Below the pieces are notes generated by a model, which was not told the DNA's origin, searched no databases, and saw only the letters and a list, made by a program, of their open reading frames with translations. From an uncultured beta proteobacterium (lineage in GTDB: Bacteria > Pseudomonadota > Gammaproteobacteria > Burkholderiales > SG8-41): 64,000 nt of DNA. Position 1 is the first letter of the stretch, and each line of letters starts with the position of its first letter. Position numbers and translations under genes: made by a program. Below are positions 32,293 through 44,280 of this stretch, piece after piece. Location of the stretch: contig CAISYC010000061.1 in NCBI GenBank assembly GCA_903889565.1, positions 186,001 to 250,000 on the forward strand, in the 5' to 3' direction.

Positions 32293-33840
32293 ATGCAACT
32301 CAACCCGTCAGAAATCAGTGAACTGATCAAAAGCAGGATCCAGAACCTCGGTGCCTCCACCGAGTCTCGCACCCAGGGCACGATCATTTCCGTGACCGAC
32401 GGCATCTGCCGTATTCACGGGCTGGCCGACGTCATGCAGGGCGAGATGCTGGAGTTCCCGAAAAACACCTACGGCCTCGCGCTCAACCTCGAGCGTGATT
32501 CGGTGGGCGCGGTTATTCTCGGCGAATACGAGCACATCTCCGAGGGCGACACGGTCAAATGTACCGGCCAGATTCTGTCCGTGCCGATTGGTCCGGAGCT
32601 GATCGGTCGCGTCGTTAACTCGCTCGGCCAGCCGATCGACGGCAAGGGTCCGATCAATGCAAAGCTGACGGACGTTATCGAGAAAGTCGCGCCGGGCGTC
32701 ATCGCGCGTAAATCGGTTTCACAACCGGTGCAGACCGGCTTGAAGTCGATCGACGCCATGGTGCCGGTCGGTCGCGGTCAGCGCGAGCTGATCATCGGTG
32801 ACCGCCAGACCGGCAAGACCGCCGTCGCCGTCGATACCATCATTAATCAAAAGGGCAAAGACCTTTTCTGTATCTACGTCGCCGTCGGCCAGAAGGCCTC
32901 GACGATCGCCAACGTCGTGCGCAAACTCGAAGAACACGGCGCGATGGCGTATACGATCGTGGTTGCGGCGTCGGCGTCGGAATCGGCAGCGATGCAATAC
33001 ATCGCACCCTACTCCGGTTGCACCATGGGCGAATACTTCCGCGATCGCGGCCAGGACGCCTTGATCATTTATGACGACTTGACCAAGCAGGCCTGGGCCT
33101 ACCGTCAGGTTTCGCTGCTGCTGCGTCGCCCGCCGGGCCGCGAAGCTTACCCCGGCGACGTGTTCTATCTGCACTCGCGTCTGCTTGAGCGCGCTGCCCG
33201 CGTCAACGAAGAATACGTCGAGAAATTCACCAAGGGTGAAGTCAAGGGCAAGACCGGTTCGTTGACCGCTCTGCCAGTGATTGAAACCCAGGCCGGCGAC
33301 GTCTCTGCATTCGTGCCGACCAACGTGATCTCGATTACCGACGGCCAGATCTTCCTCGAGACCGACTTGTTCAATGCCGGTATCCGCCCTGCCATCAACG
33401 CCGGCGTATCGGTATCGCGCGTCGGTGGCGCCGCCCAGACCAAGGTCATGAAGCGCAAGGACGTCGGTGCCGGTGTGCGTCTCGCTCTCGCCCAGTATCG
33501 CGAACTTGCGGCGTTTGCCCAGTTTGCTTCGGACCTCGACGAAACGACCCGCAAGCAGCTCGAGCGCGGCCGCATGGTTACCGAGCTGATGAAGCAGGCG
33601 CAGTATCAGCCGATGCAGGTGAGCGAAATGGCGTTGACGCTGTTCGCCGCCAACAACAGCTATTTCGACGACATTGATGTGAAAAAAGCCCTGGCTGCAG
33701 AACGCAGCCTGCGCGACTACATCAAGTCGAAGTATGCGGACCTGATCAATCGCATCGAAGACAAGAAAGACATCAGTGCCGACGATGAGAAGGCCCTCAA
33801 AGCCGCCATCGACGACTGGAAGAAAAACGGCAGCTACTAA
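32293..33840 (+). CDS. atpA: F1 ATP synthase subunit alpha
   Basis: Non-catalytic nucleotide-binding subunit of F1. 515 residues; Walker A GDRQTGKT at 169-176, exactly as in E. coli. Starts [19 protein letters not shown]. Conserved [17 protein letters not shown] near residue 370 carries the alpha arginine finger region. The AGGAG nine bases upstream supports the ATG at 32293. Confidence 0.98.
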   Translation: MQLNPSEISELIKSRIQNLGASTESRTQGTIISVTDGICRIHGLADVMQGEMLEFPKNTYGLALNLERDSVGAVILGEYEHISEGDTVKCTGQILSVPIGPELIGRVVNSLGQPIDGKGPINAKLTDVIEKVAPGVIARKSVSQPVQTGLKSIDAMVPVGRGQRELIIGDRQTGKTAVAVDTIINQKGKDLFCIYVAVGQKASTIANVVRKLEEHGAMAYTIVVAASASESAAMQYIAPYSGCTMGEYFRDRGQDALIIYDDLTKQAWAYRQVSLLLRRPPGREAYPGDVFYLHSRLLERAARVNEEYVEKFTKGEVKGKTGSLTALPVIETQAGDVSAFVPTNVISITDGQIFLETDLFNAGIRPAINAGVSVSRVGGAAQTKVMKRKDVGAGVRLALAQYRELAAFAQFASDLDETTRKQLERGRMVTELMKQAQYQPMQVSEMALTLFAANNSYFDDIDVKKALAAERSLRDYIKSKYADLINRIEDKKDISADDEKALKAAIDDWKKNGSY

Positions 33841-33893
33841 TTTTAAGCTGTTAATTCCGGAATCGGCCCGCCTCACGGCCAAGGACATGACGC

Positions 33894-34757
33894 ATGCCAG
33901 GCAGTAAAGAAATACGGAACAAGATCAAGAGCGTGCAAAACACGCGCAAGATCACCAAGGCGATGGAAATGGTCGCCGCCTCGAAAATGCGCAAGGCGCA
34001 GGATCGCATGCGCGCCGCGCGGCCCTATGGCGAAAAAATCCGCAACGTGGCGGCGCACATCTCGCACGCCAACCCGGAGTACCGTCATCCGTTTCTGGTC
34101 CCGCGCGATACGGTCAAAAAGGTCGGCATCATCATCATCACGACCGATAAAGGCCTGTGTGGCGGTTTGAACACCAACATCCAGCGGCTGGCCCTGAACA
34201 AAATAAAGGAATGGGAAGTCGACGGCGAGTCGTTCGAAGTCTGTTGCATCGGCAACAAAGGCCTTGGTTTCATGCAGAGGCTGGGCGCCAATATTGTTTC
34301 CCAGGTGACGCAGGTTGGTGATCGTCCGCAGATGGAAAAGCTGATCGGCTCGATTAAAGTCATGCTCGACGGCTATACCGAGGATCGCTTCGACCGCTTG
34401 ATGATTTTCTATACGAAATTCATCAACACCATGAAGCAGGAACCGGTAATGGAACAGCTGCTGCCGTTGTCAGGCGAAAAGCTGGGCGCACCCGAAGGCG
34501 CCTGGGATTACATCTACGAGCCCGAAGCCAAGGTTGTTCTCGACCAGGTATTGATGCGCTATGTCGAGGCGATCATTTTCCAAGCCCTGAGCGAGAACAT
34601 GGCGTCCGAACAGTCGGCGCGCATGGTCGCGATGAAATCCGCCTCGGACAACGCCGGTAACGTGATCGACGAATTGACGCTCATTTACAACAAAACCCGC
34701 CAAGCGGCGATCACCAAGGAACTTTCGGAGATTGTCGGCGGCGCTGCTGCCGTATAA
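33894..34757 (+). CDS. atpG: F1 ATP synthase subunit gamma
   Basis: Central rotating shaft. 287 residues with the two long terminal helices: [20 protein letters not shown] then [16 protein letters not shown], and at the end [31 protein letters not shown]. Middle domain GLCGGLNTN is conserved. It follows atpA by 53 bases. Confidence 0.98.
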   Translation: MPGSKEIRNKIKSVQNTRKITKAMEMVAASKMRKAQDRMRAARPYGEKIRNVAAHISHANPEYRHPFLVPRDTVKKVGIIIITTDKGLCGGLNTNIQRLALNKIKEWEVDGESFEVCCIGNKGLGFMQRLGANIVSQVTQVGDRPQMEKLIGSIKVMLDGYTEDRFDRLMIFYTKFINTMKQEPVMEQLLPLSGEKLGAPEGAWDYIYEPEAKVVLDQVLMRYVEAIIFQALSENMASEQSARMVAMKSASDNAGNVIDELTLIYNKTRQAAITKELSEIVGGAAAV

Positions 34758-36221
<1,464 letters not shown>

Positions 36222-36230
36222 TAGAACGCC

Positions 36231-36653
36231 ATGGCGCATACCTTACATGTCGATGTCGTCAGCGCCGAGCAGAGCATTTACTCGGGCGAAGCGGAATTCG
36301 TGGTGTTGCCGGGCGAGGCTGGCGAACTCGGCATCTATCCGCAGCACACGCCGCTGATTACCCGTATCAAGCCCGGATCCGTTCGAATTAAACCCGCAGG
36401 CGAGGCTGAAGAAGAGTTGATTTTCGTTGCCGGCGGCATTCTCGAAGTGCAACCGCGCGTGGTCACGGTCCTCGCCGACACTGCGATCCGCGGTCATGAT
36501 CTTGACGAAGCCAAGGCCAGCGAGGCGATCAAACGGGCGGAAGAAGCGCGCGCCAAAGCCCAGGACAAGCAGGAAATCGCAGCCGTCGAAGCGGAGTTGG
36601 CGACGCTCGCCGCGCAATTGGCGGCGATTCGAAAACTGCGGCAGAGGCGCTAG
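36231..36653 (+). CDS. atpC: F1 ATP synthase subunit epsilon
   Basis: Regulatory subunit that brakes ATP hydrolysis. 140 residues: N-terminal beta sandwich ([36 protein letters not shown]) and a C-terminal helical hairpin rich in Ala, Glu and Lys. Last gene of atpIBEFHAGDC, followed 20 bases later by a strong intrinsic terminator. Confidence 0.97.
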   Translation: MAHTLHVDVVSAEQSIYSGEAEFVVLPGEAGELGIYPQHTPLITRIKPGSVRIKPAGEAEEELIFVAGGILEVQPRVVTVLADTAIRGHDLDEAKASEAIKRAEEARAKAQDKQEIAAVEAELATLAAQLAAIRKLRQRR

Positions 36654-36672
36654 CGACAAACGTCTTGAGCAT

Positions 36673-36703
36673 AAAAGGCAGCGAGAGCTGCCTTTTTGTT
36701 TTC
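36673..36703 (+). terminator. Intrinsic terminator of the ATP synthase operon
   Basis: Stem AAAAGGCAGC / GCTGCCTTTT with loop GAGA (36683-36686) followed by TTGTTTTC. A textbook Rho-independent terminator directly after atpC; its A-rich left flank could also serve the minus strand. glpD begins 27 bases beyond it. Confidence 0.92.
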
Positions 36704-36729
36704 TGGGGTGTTGTTAAGGCTAGAATTAA

Positions 36730-38274
36730 ATGATTACCCGAGGCTGTGAAACGCACGTGCGCGAAGCGGGCACCCACTACGATCTGGCAATTATCGGTGG
36801 CGGCATCAACGGCACCGGCATCGCGCGCGACGCGGCCGGCCGCGGCTTGTCCGTACTCTTGGTGGAAAAGGACGACCTCGCATCGGCAACTTCTTCGTGG
36901 AGCAGCAAGCTGATCCACGGCGGCTTGCGCTATCTGGAACAGTTTCAATTCCGCTTGGTCGCAGAAGCGCTGGCCGAACGCGAAATCCTGCTCAATATTG
37001 CACCCCATCTGGTCAAGCCATTACGGTTCGTCATGCCGCACGTTCCTCAATTGCGTCCCCGTTGGATGATCAGGGCGGGCCTGTTTCTCTATGATCACAT
37101 GGGCCACAAAGCCGCCACTGCCGGCAGCAACGGGAGCCGCCTGCCCAAATCCCGGGGTATCAGCCTGCGTACGCCGCCGTACAACGCGGGTCTCAAACCT
37201 GAATTCAGCCGCGGCTTTATTTACTCAGATTGCCGCGTCGACGATGCGCGACTGGTTTTGGCCAATGCGATCAGCGCGGCGGAAGCCGGTGCCGCAGTAT
37301 TGACACGGACCGAGTGCATTACCGGCAAACGTATTAGCAAAGGCTGGGAAATTTGCCTTCGACAAAACGACGGCCGGGAAATCATCGTCACGGCCAAAGC
37401 AGTCGCCAACGCCGCCGGTCCATGGGTGAAACAAGTTTTGCATGACCGCCTGCGCCAGATCGGCCGCGAGGAGGTGCGGCTGGTAAAGGGTAGCCATATC
37501 GTATTGCGCCGCCTATACGAAGGCGATCATGCTTACATCCTGCAAAATGACGACCATCGGGTCATTTTCATGATTCCCTATCTGACCGACTTCACACTGG
37601 TTGGTACTACGGACGTCACCGTCACATCCATCTCAGAACCGCCGGCGGCGAGCACAGAAGAAGTGGAATATCTGTGCCGCGCCGTCAATCGCTACCTGCA
37701 GAAACCGATCGATACTGAGGAAATCGTATGGAGTTACGCGGGGGTAAGGCCGCTTTACGACGATGGAGAAAAAAATCCCTCCGCTATTACACGAGATTAC
37801 ACCCTGCGGCTCGACGACGACAACGGCACCGCGCCGATTCTTTCAATCTACGGCGGCAAGATCACGACGTACCGAAAACTGGCCGAACATGCGCTTGAAA
37901 AACTGGCGCCCTATTTTGCCCACATGAAATCACCCTGGACGGCAGCGGAGCCGCTGCCCGGTGCCGAAGTCGTGGATGAGGACACCGATGCGCCCTGGAA
38001 AAGCTTACCTGCGGACTTGCTCAACTCCCTTCGCAACCGCCATGGCACGCGAACCAGGCACCTCCTGTTTGATGTCGTTGCCCTCAAGGACCTCGGCGCG
38101 CATTTCGGCGGCCATCTGTACGCGCGGGAAATCGATTACATGATGGCCCACGAATGGGCGCAAAGCGCCGAGGATGTACTCTACCGGCGCAGCAAAGCCG
38201 GACTACTGATGACTCAGGCACAGCGTCTCGCGGTCGCCGACTACGTCATGGCGCGCAAGCACACACCCGAATAA
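36730..38274 (+). CDS. glpD: Glycerol-3-phosphate dehydrogenase (aerobic, FAD)
   Basis: Oxidises sn-glycerol 3-phosphate to dihydroxyacetone phosphate, passing electrons to quinone at the inner membrane. 514 residues, usual for GlpD. N-terminal FAD motif DLAIIGGGINGTGIARDAAG (about 18-37), then LASATSSWSSKLIHGGLRYLE, VKGSHIV, and YGGKITTYRKLAEHAL, all family signatures; the C-terminal DAO_C domain follows. No other glycerol genes are adjacent. It sits between the atp terminator and glmU, which are usually neighbours. The RBS is weak; a GTG at 36757 is a less likely start. Confidence 0.93.
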   Translation: MITRGCETHVREAGTHYDLAIIGGGINGTGIARDAAGRGLSVLLVEKDDLASATSSWSSKLIHGGLRYLEQFQFRLVAEALAEREILLNIAPHLVKPLRFVMPHVPQLRPRWMIRAGLFLYDHMGHKAATAGSNGSRLPKSRGISLRTPPYNAGLKPEFSRGFIYSDCRVDDARLVLANAISAAEAGAAVLTRTECITGKRISKGWEICLRQNDGREIIVTAKAVANAAGPWVKQVLHDRLRQIGREEVRLVKGSHIVLRRLYEGDHAYILQNDDHRVIFMIPYLTDFTLVGTTDVTVTSISEPPAASTEEVEYLCRAVNRYLQKPIDTEEIVWSYAGVRPLYDDGEKNPSAITRDYTLRLDDDNGTAPILSIYGGKITTYRKLAEHALEKLAPYFAHMKSPWTAAEPLPGAEVVDEDTDAPWKSLPADLLNSLRNRHGTRTRHLLFDVVALKDLGAHFGGHLYAREIDYMMAHEWAQSAEDVLYRRSKAGLLMTQAQRLAVADYVMARKHTPE

Positions 38275-38299
38275 ATATCCCTGTATGCGATAATCCGGC

Positions 38300-39670
38300 A
38301 TGGCGTTCAACGTCGTTATTCTCGCTGCCGGTCAAGGCAAGCGCATGCATTCGGAACTGCCGAAGGTTCTTCATCGGCTGGCCGGCAAACCGCTGCTGGC
38401 TCACGTGATCGACGCCGCGCGCAGCCTGAAACCGCGCCGCATTTGCGTTATTTACGGCCACGGCGGCGACCAGGTTCCGCTGGCAATGGCCGGCAACGGG
38501 CTGACTTTTGTTCTGCAGGACAAGCAACTCGGCACCGGTCACGCGCTGAAACAGGCCTTGCCTTACCTTGACCCCGCCGCCGGTACGCTGGTTCTGTATG
38601 GCGATGTTCCCCTCATTTCATCGCGTACCTTGCGCAAACTGACCGCTGCCCGCGACGAACGCGTCCGCCTATTGACGGCCACGTTTGATGACCCTAAAGG
38701 CTACGGCCGGATATTGCGTGATGTCGGCGGCAACGTCATCGGCATTGTCGAAGAAAAGGACGCCAGCCCGGAACAACGCCGAATTCACGAGGGCAGTACG
38801 GGTTTGATTTATCTACCCACGCGCCGCCTTGATGGCTTGCTGTCAAAGCTGTCGAATCGCAACGTGCAAGGCGAATACTATTTGACCGACGTGGTCGGTC
38901 TCGCAATTCTTGCCGGGATACCGGTTGACGCGGTATCGCCACAATCGTTGTGGGAGGTGCAGGGCGTCAACAGCCAGCGCCAATTGGCTGAACTGGAGCG
39001 CGTCTATCAGCGCGTTGCCGCCGAACGTTTGCTCGATGCGGGCGTCAGCCTGGCTGATCCTCAGCGTTTTGATTTGCGCGGCAGCCTGCGTTGCGGCAAG
39101 GACGTGCGGATTGATGTGAATTGCGTATTTGAGGGCGAAGTAAAGCTGGGCGACGGCGTGGAAGTGGGCCCTAACTGCATCATTCGAAATTCGAGCGTGG
39201 GCGCCGCGACCAAGCTTGCGGCGTTTACGCTGATTGACGACGCCCGCGTCGGAAAACGCTGCGTGGTCGGGCCGTTCGCCCGCATCCGGCCGGCAACGGA
39301 ATTAGCCGATGAAGTGCATATCGGCAATTTTGTCGAAATCAAGGCCTCCAGAATCGGCCAACGCTCGAAGGCGAATCATCTTGCCTACATCGGCGATTCG
39401 CGCGTCGGACGCAACGTCAATGTCGGCGCCGGAACCATTACGTGCAACTACGACGGCGCCAATAAACATCAAACCATTATCGAAGACGACGTATTCATCG
39501 GCTCGGATACCCAGCTGGTTGCACCCGTCAGGATCAAACGCGGCGCCACCATCGGCGCCGGCAGCACGATAACCAAAGATGCTCCGGCGCAGCAGCTGAC
39601 ACTGTCGCGCACACGTCAATTGTCTGTCCCGAACTGGCACCGTCCGCGCAAACCGGTAAAGGGGCACTAG
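38300..39670 (+). CDS. glmU: Bifunctional N-acetylglucosamine-1-phosphate uridyltransferase / glucosamine-1-phosphate acetyltransferase
   Basis: Makes UDP-GlcNAc for peptidoglycan and LPS. 456 residues, as in E. coli. N-terminal pyrophosphorylase with [21 protein letters not shown] (5-25) and VLYGDVPLI. The C-terminal left-handed beta-helix acetyltransferase has repeated hexapeptides, with [24 protein letters not shown] and [19 protein letters not shown]. glmS follows two bases after its stop, so the two act in sequence and are co-transcribed. Confidence 0.98.
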   Translation: MAFNVVILAAGQGKRMHSELPKVLHRLAGKPLLAHVIDAARSLKPRRICVIYGHGGDQVPLAMAGNGLTFVLQDKQLGTGHALKQALPYLDPAAGTLVLYGDVPLISSRTLRKLTAARDERVRLLTATFDDPKGYGRILRDVGGNVIGIVEEKDASPEQRRIHEGSTGLIYLPTRRLDGLLSKLSNRNVQGEYYLTDVVGLAILAGIPVDAVSPQSLWEVQGVNSQRQLAELERVYQRVAAERLLDAGVSLADPQRFDLRGSLRCGKDVRIDVNCVFEGEVKLGDGVEVGPNCIIRNSSVGAATKLAAFTLIDDARVGKRCVVGPFARIRPATELADEVHIGNFVEIKASRIGQRSKANHLAYIGDSRVGRNVNVGAGTITCNYDGANKHQTIIEDDVFIGSDTQLVAPVRIKRGATIGAGSTITKDAPAQQLTLSRTRQLSVPNWHRPRKPVKGH

Positions 39671-39672
39671 CA

Positions 39673-41502
39673 ATGTGCGGAATTGTCGCGGCGGTCGCCG
39701 AAACCAATGTTGTCCCGATGCTGCTGGAAGGTCTCCGGCGGCTTGAATACCGCGGCTATGACTCGGCTGGCGTGGCTGTAATCGCGGACAACAAATTAAC
39801 CCGCTTGCGCAGCACAGGACGGGTCGCGGAACTTACGGTTGCCGCCGCGCAATGCGGACTCTCGGGGCGCACTGGCATCGCGCACACGCGCTGGGCTACC
39901 CATGGCGCGCCCTCGGAGAAAAATGCCCACCCGCATATCAGCGGCGGGATCGCGGTTGTGCATAACGGCATTATCGAAAATCACGAAGTAATCCGCACGC
40001 GCCTGAAAGCGCTCGGCTACGAATTCAGCTCCGATACTGATACCGAGGTCATTGCACACCTGATTCATAGTCATCGCTGCAGCATGCCGGATCTGTTTGC
40101 TGCAACCCGCGCTGCGACGCGCGAACTGCAGGGGGCCTATGCCATTGCCGTCGCTGCCGAAAACGAACCTCACCGAGTGATCGTCGCCCGCGAGGGCGCT
40201 CCACTGCTTCTGGGCGTTGGCGACGGCGAATCGTTTGCCGCCTCGGATGCCTCGGCCCTGCTGCAGGTTACCAAGCGGATGGTTTACCTAGAAGAAGGCG
40301 ACGTCGTCGATTTGCGTTGCGGAAATTACGAAATCTGCGACGCCAGCGGCAAAATCGCGCATCGCCCTGTTCACATCAGTCAGTTGACTTCGGATGCAAT
40401 CGAACTCGGCCCTTACCGCCATTACATGCAGAAGGAAATCTTCGAGCAACCCGGCGCGCTCGCCAATACGCTCGAAATGGTGACCAACGCGCAGTCGTTG
40501 TCGCCGCAGCTGTTTGGCGTCGATGCCGCAAAAATCATCTCCGAAATCGACAGCGTTCTGATCCTGGCCTGCGGCACCAGTTTTCACGCCGGCGTGGTGG
40601 CACGTTATTGGATCGAGGCCATCGCGGGCATTCCCTGCAATGTCGAAATTGCCAGCGAATACCGCTATCGCGCGTCGGTGCCGAATCCGCGCGCGCTGGT
40701 CGTGACGATTTCCCAGTCAGGCGAAACGGCCGACACCATTGCCGCGCTGAACCATGCGCGCGAGCTTGGCCACACGCGTTGCCTGTCGATTTGCAACGTC
40801 GCGGAAAGCGCTTTGGTGCGCTTGTCCGATCTGCGTTTTTTGACCCGTGCAGGCCCTGAAATCGGCGTCGCTTCGACCAAAGCGTTTACCACCCAACTCG
40901 CGGCACTGGTTTTGTTGACCCTGATTCTCGCAAAAACGCGCGGTCGCCTGAGTATCGAGCGCGAACGCGAACTGATTCGGGCGCTGCGTCATTTGCCGGC
41001 CGCGCTTTCACATGTGCTGCAGGTCGAGCCGCAGGTCAAGACCTGGGCAAAGAAGTTTGCCGAGCATGATCATGCGCTTTTCCTCGGCCGCGGCATCCAT
41101 TACCCGATCGCGATGGAAGGTGCGCTCAAGCTGAAGGAAATTTCTTATATTCACGCTGAGGCCTATCCGGCCGGCGAGCTCAAGCACGGACCGCTGGCGC
41201 TGGTTGACAAGGACATGCCGGTGGTCGCCATCGCGCCGAACGATGCCTTGCTGGAAAAACTCAAATCAAATATGCAGGAAGTACGCGCGCGCGGCGGCCA
41301 GCTCTATGTTCTCGCCGATCAGGATTCGCGCCTGTCGGCAAGCGAAGGGGTCGAGGTCATTACACTGACCGATCACGCCGGCATTCTGAGCCCGATTCTG
41401 CACACCCTGCCCTTGCAGTTGCTGGCTTATCACGTCGCGCTTGCGCGCGGCAACGACGTCGATAAGCCGCGCAATCTTGCCAAGTCCGTAACGGTCGAAT
41501 AA
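39673..41502 (+). CDS. glmS: Glucosamine-fructose-6-phosphate aminotransferase (isomerising)
   Basis: Makes glucosamine 6-phosphate from fructose 6-phosphate and glutamine, the first step to UDP-GlcNAc. 609 residues, as in E. coli. N-terminal glutaminase with nucleophile Cys2 (MCGIVAA) and [17 protein letters not shown]. Two SIS domains with [23 protein letters not shown] and [17 protein letters not shown]; the C-terminus ends KSVTVE. No ribozyme-like leader is visible; only two bases separate it from glmU. Confidence 0.98.
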   Translation: MCGIVAAVAETNVVPMLLEGLRRLEYRGYDSAGVAVIADNKLTRLRSTGRVAELTVAAAQCGLSGRTGIAHTRWATHGAPSEKNAHPHISGGIAVVHNGIIENHEVIRTRLKALGYEFSSDTDTEVIAHLIHSHRCSMPDLFAATRAATRELQGAYAIAVAAENEPHRVIVAREGAPLLLGVGDGESFAASDASALLQVTKRMVYLEEGDVVDLRCGNYEICDASGKIAHRPVHISQLTSDAIELGPYRHYMQKEIFEQPGALANTLEMVTNAQSLSPQLFGVDAAKIISEIDSVLILACGTSFHAGVVARYWIEAIAGIPCNVEIASEYRYRASVPNPRALVVTISQSGETADTIAALNHARELGHTRCLSICNVAESALVRLSDLRFLTRAGPEIGVASTKAFTTQLAALVLLTLILAKTRGRLSIERERELIRALRHLPAALSHVLQVEPQVKTWAKKFAEHDHALFLGRGIHYPIAMEGALKLKEISYIHAEAYPAGELKHGPLALVDKDMPVVAIAPNDALLEKLKSNMQEVRARGGQLYVLADQDSRLSASEGVEVITLTDHAGILSPILHTLPLQLLAYHVALARGNDVDKPRNLAKSVTVE

Positions 41503-41507
41503 GAGTC

Positions 41508-42266
41508 TTATTCGCCGCGCCGCGGTTTGTGCGGGGCCCCGCGCAGCGCAAGGTCAAACAGCCAGTTCGGCACGATCCGCAGCAAACGTGCGACAACCGC
41601 CATTTGCCACGGCGTGACCGCAAAAGAATTGCCAGATTCGATAATCGCCGCGATTTTTCGCGCGGCCATGTCGGCGCTCATGATGAACGGCATCGGATAG
41701 GGATTTTTTACTGTCATCGGTGTCTCGATATAGCCGGGGCAAATGGTCACTACACGCAGGCCGCTGCCGCTCAATTCGACCCGCAGGCTTTCAAGATAGG
41801 AAATCGCGGCCGCTTTCGATGCGGAATAGGCGGCCGCGCCGGGCAGGCCGCGGTATCCGGCAACACTGGCGATTCCGACCAGCGCTCCCCGCCGCGCATC
41901 GCGCATGGCGCCGAGAAACGGCTGGAAGGTTTTCACCATGCCGACCACATTGGTGTCCATCACGTCCTGGAACGCCGCGATGTCCTCGGCAATCTGGGTC
42001 ATGGTGCCGACGCTGATGCCGGCATTGGCAATCACGATATCCGGGCTGCCGTGGCGGGCGATAAAGTGGGCCGCCGCGGTCTGCATCGCCGCAGTATCGC
42101 GAACGTCGGCGGCATACGTTTCGACGCGCCCGGCAGCTGTCTCCGCGAGCTGCCGCAGGGGTTCGATGCGCCGCGCAATCAGGCCAAGTGTGACGCCGGC
42201 ATGCAGGTAGTAACGCGCCAGCGCAGTACCAATCCCGCTGGAGGCGCCGGTGATTATGACGCGCAT
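41508..42266 (-). CDS. Short-chain dehydrogenase/reductase, substrate unknown
   Basis: 252-residue NAD(P)-dependent oxidoreductase of the classical SDR family. Cofactor motif TGASSGIG (6-13), NAG (81-83), catalytic Ser134, Tyr147 and Lys151 (YSASK). Arginines after the cofactor loop (ARR, 31-33) suggest NADPH preference. The C-terminal basic stretch PHKPRRGE and the preceding hydrophobic segment recall SDRs acting on lipids or ketones, but the substrate cannot be assigned. Convergent with glmS (five bases apart) and downstream of the dsbA genes. Confidence 0.88.
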   Translation of the reverse strand: MRVIITGASSGIGTALARYYLHAGVTLGLIARRIEPLRQLAETAAGRVETYAADVRDTAAMQTAAAHFIARHGSPDIVIANAGISVGTMTQIAEDIAAFQDVMDTNVVGMVKTFQPFLGAMRDARRGALVGIASVAGYRGLPGAAAYSASKAAAISYLESLRVELSGSGLRVVTICPGYIETPMTVKNPYPMPFIMSADMAARKIAAIIESGNSFAVTPWQMAVVARLLRIVPNWLFDLALRGAPHKPRRGE

Positions 42267-42300
42267 GACGCCCGCGGATGCCGCCTCGCGGCGTAACGCA

Positions 42301-42963
42301 TTACTTGGCGCTTTTTTCGAGGCGTTGCTGGCGTGCGAGCCGGACCAGCCCGTCGATGACCGGAATGACCTGGGGAACGCCCGGCGTCATGCTGCTGGAG
42401 GTCAGGTATTTGCCGTCGACGACGATCGATGGCGTGCCCTGGATGTCGTAGGCCTCGGTCATTTTGCGCGCAAGATCGACCTTTTGCTTGACCTCGTCCG
42501 AGCGGTAAATCGCCATGAATTTTTCGCTGTCGAGGCCGTGTTTGGCCGCCCACTCGGCGATGACTTTTTCCTGGCTCATATAAAGATCTTCGACGTGGTA
42601 GCTGCGATAGACCGCCAGATGAAGGCGGTCGACTTCACCCATCGCTTCCAGCGCAAAATAGGTCTTCGCCAGCGGCACCCAGCTGTCATGACGCACCACT
42701 GGCATGTGCCTGAATACGACGTCGGCCGGTTTGCGTTTCAACCAGCGGTCGAGGTGGGGCGCGAGTTCGTTGCAATAAGGGCAGGCGTAGAAGAAGAAGT
42801 CGATCACCTCGATACGGTCACCCGTATCAACCGGCTGCGGTTGTGGAATAACGCGATAGTCGACATCGCGTTTCAATTGTTGCGCGGTGGCCGGCGATAC
42901 CGCGATTGCCAGCGCGATTGCGCACAGCAAACTACCGAGAAAGTGTCGCGCGAGGCAGCGCAT
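42301..42963 (-). CDS. dsbA: Periplasmic thiol:disulfide interchange protein, DsbA-like (CPYC)
   Basis: Thioredoxin-fold oxidoreductase, 220 residues with a signal peptide (about 1-27, ending ATAQQ). Active site CPYC at 61-64, preceded by EVIDFFFYA; the cis-proline loop is GTPSIVVDGKYLTS. An alpha-helical insertion separates the thioredoxin halves, as in DsbA. CPYC differs from the CPHC of E. coli DsbA, which should make it less oxidising. It is a paralogue of the next gene upstream, three bases away on the same strand; the pair share the WLKRKPADV segment after the active site. Confidence 0.88.
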   Translation of the reverse strand: MRCLARHFLGSLLCAIALAIAVSPATAQQLKRDVDYRVIPQPQPVDTGDRIEVIDFFFYACPYCNELAPHLDRWLKRKPADVVFRHMPVVRHDSWVPLAKTYFALEAMGEVDRLHLAVYRSYHVEDLYMSQEKVIAEWAAKHGLDSEKFMAIYRSDEVKQKVDLARKMTEAYDIQGTPSIVVDGKYLTSSSMTPGVPQVIPVIDGLVRLARQQRLEKSAK

Positions 42964-42966
42964 GAT

Positions 42967-43647
42967 CTACTTCTGGCCGGCGCGTTCCTTGCGCGCCCGC
43001 GCGATCAGTTGATCGAGAACCTGGAAGAAGCGTTCGTAATTGACGCTGCCGTCGGCATTGACCGTCATCGAAGGCCCCGTCATGTACTTGCCATCGACCG
43101 CAATCGCCGGTGTACCCGGCACGTCAAAGCTTCGCGTCATGTCTTCCGAGCGTTTGACCCGGCCGTTGACCGCAAACGAATTGTAGGCGTCCATGAATTT
43201 CTGCCGGTCGACGCCTTTGCTGGCAAACCAGTCGGCCATGACGCGGGGATCGGTGACGAGGGCTTTAAAGCCGTCCTTGTGAATGGCGTTGAAAATATCG
43301 TCGTGATACTTGCCGCCGGCGCCGAGCGCGTCGAGCGCATAAAACGCGCGCGCCATCGGCCCCCATGATGCGGCATCGAAAATAGCCGGCACGTAACGGA
43401 ACTCGACATCCGCCGGTTTGCGTTTGAGCCAGGCCTTCATCGGCGATTCGAGGTGATAACAATGAATACAGCCGTACCAGAAGAATTCGATCACCTCGAT
43501 CTTTTTGCCGCTGTCGGTCGGCTGCGACGGATTGATCGCCGTATAGTCGCGGCCAAGCGTCGCCGCCGGTTGCGCCCAGATACTGCCCGCGCAGCAGGCC
43601 AGCGCCACGCCAACGAGAAAAAACCTTCTTTTCCATGCTGAAATCAT
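42967..43647 (-). CDS. dsbA: Periplasmic thiol:disulfide interchange protein, DsbA-like (CIHC)
   Basis: 226-residue DsbA-family protein with a signal peptide (about 1-26, ending SIWAQ). Active site CIHC at 60-63 after IEVIEFFWYG; cis-proline loop PGTPAIAVDGKYMTGPS. The histidine before the second cysteine is the DsbA-type residue, the Ile in place of Pro less usual. First of two tandem dsbA paralogues. dsbB is not in the window. Pilus secretin and other exported proteins nearby could be clients, but this is speculation. Confidence 0.88.
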   Translation of the reverse strand: MISAWKRRFFLVGVALACCAGSIWAQPAATLGRDYTAINPSQPTDSGKKIEVIEFFWYGCIHCYHLESPMKAWLKRKPADVEFRYVPAIFDAASWGPMARAFYALDALGAGGKYHDDIFNAIHKDGFKALVTDPRVMADWFASKGVDRQKFMDAYNSFAVNGRVKRSEDMTRSFDVPGTPAIAVDGKYMTGPSMTVNADGSVNYERFFQVLDQLIARARKERAGQK

Positions 43648-43662
43648 GAGTACTCCTGCAGG

Positions 43663-44271
43663 TTATTTGGCTGGTTGCGCGGGGCTTTCGCGCACCTTGA
43701 TCAGAGTCGTGTCGATACCGCTTTGTTTCAAAGTGTCGCGTGCCCGGTTGAGGTCGTCAACCGTTGTGTAAGGTCCGACCCGGACGCGATGCCACACGCC
43801 TTTGTCGGGCAGAGTGGTCGTTTGCACCGAGGCTTCCACGCCCATTAACGCCAGCCGCGCTTTCAGGTTGTCTGCGTCAGGCGCGTTTTGGAACGCGCCC
43901 GCCTGCAGGAAAAACGATTCCTTGGCCTGCGCCGAGGGTTTTTGCTGCGCATCCTTGAACTGCTGGTCCGTGACGGGTTCCTCCGACCCCGGAAGAATCT
44001 TGTAGAAATCGAACCGCGGCTTGGTTTCCGCTTTGACGCCTTTGTCGTCGCTTTTGTCGGCGTCCGTGGATGCGCTTTTTTGCGCATCGCCTTTGCCTGG
44101 CGTGCCGGAACGCGTCTGGAACGGCGTCGGCATCTTATTGATGTACCACGCCACAGCGAGCGAGATGCCGAGGCCAAGCAACAGCCCGATCAGAATGCCG
44201 ACCAGCAGGGAGCCGGTGCCCGACTTGCTGCCCGCGGCCTTCCTGTTTGAACCCTTGTAATCCTTGCTCAT
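43663..44271 (-). CDS. SPOR-domain inner-membrane protein
   Basis: 202 residues. A basic N-terminus (KDYKGSNRKAAGSKSG) is followed by one transmembrane helix (about 21-45, GSLLVGILIGLLLGLGISLA...), a Lys/Asp-rich linker, and a C-terminal SPOR domain (about 122-197, starting SFFLQAGAFQNAPDADNLKARL). SPOR domains bind denuded peptidoglycan glycan strands at the division septum, so this is probably a division-associated FtsN-like protein. The ftsN name is not certain because the sequence outside SPOR is not conserved. It lies nine bases after argS, the usual neighbour. Confidence 0.87.
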   Translation of the reverse strand: MSKDYKGSNRKAAGSKSGTGSLLVGILIGLLLGLGISLAVAWYINKMPTPFQTRSGTPGKGDAQKSASTDADKSDDKGVKAETKPRFDFYKILPGSEEPVTDQQFKDAQQKPSAQAKESFFLQAGAFQNAPDADNLKARLALMGVEASVQTTTLPDKGVWHRVRVGPYTTVDDLNRARDTLKQSGIDTTLIKVRESPAQPAK

Positions 44272-44280
44272 GGTGGCATG

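Noticed and set aside
32719-33888. A 389-codon minus-strand open frame
   Set aside because: Antisense to atpA, a highly conserved gene; no motif or plausible ribosome-binding site.
39660-39672. A glmS ribozyme upstream of glmS
   Set aside because: Only two bases separate glmU and glmS, and the ribozyme is known mainly from Gram-positive bacteria.
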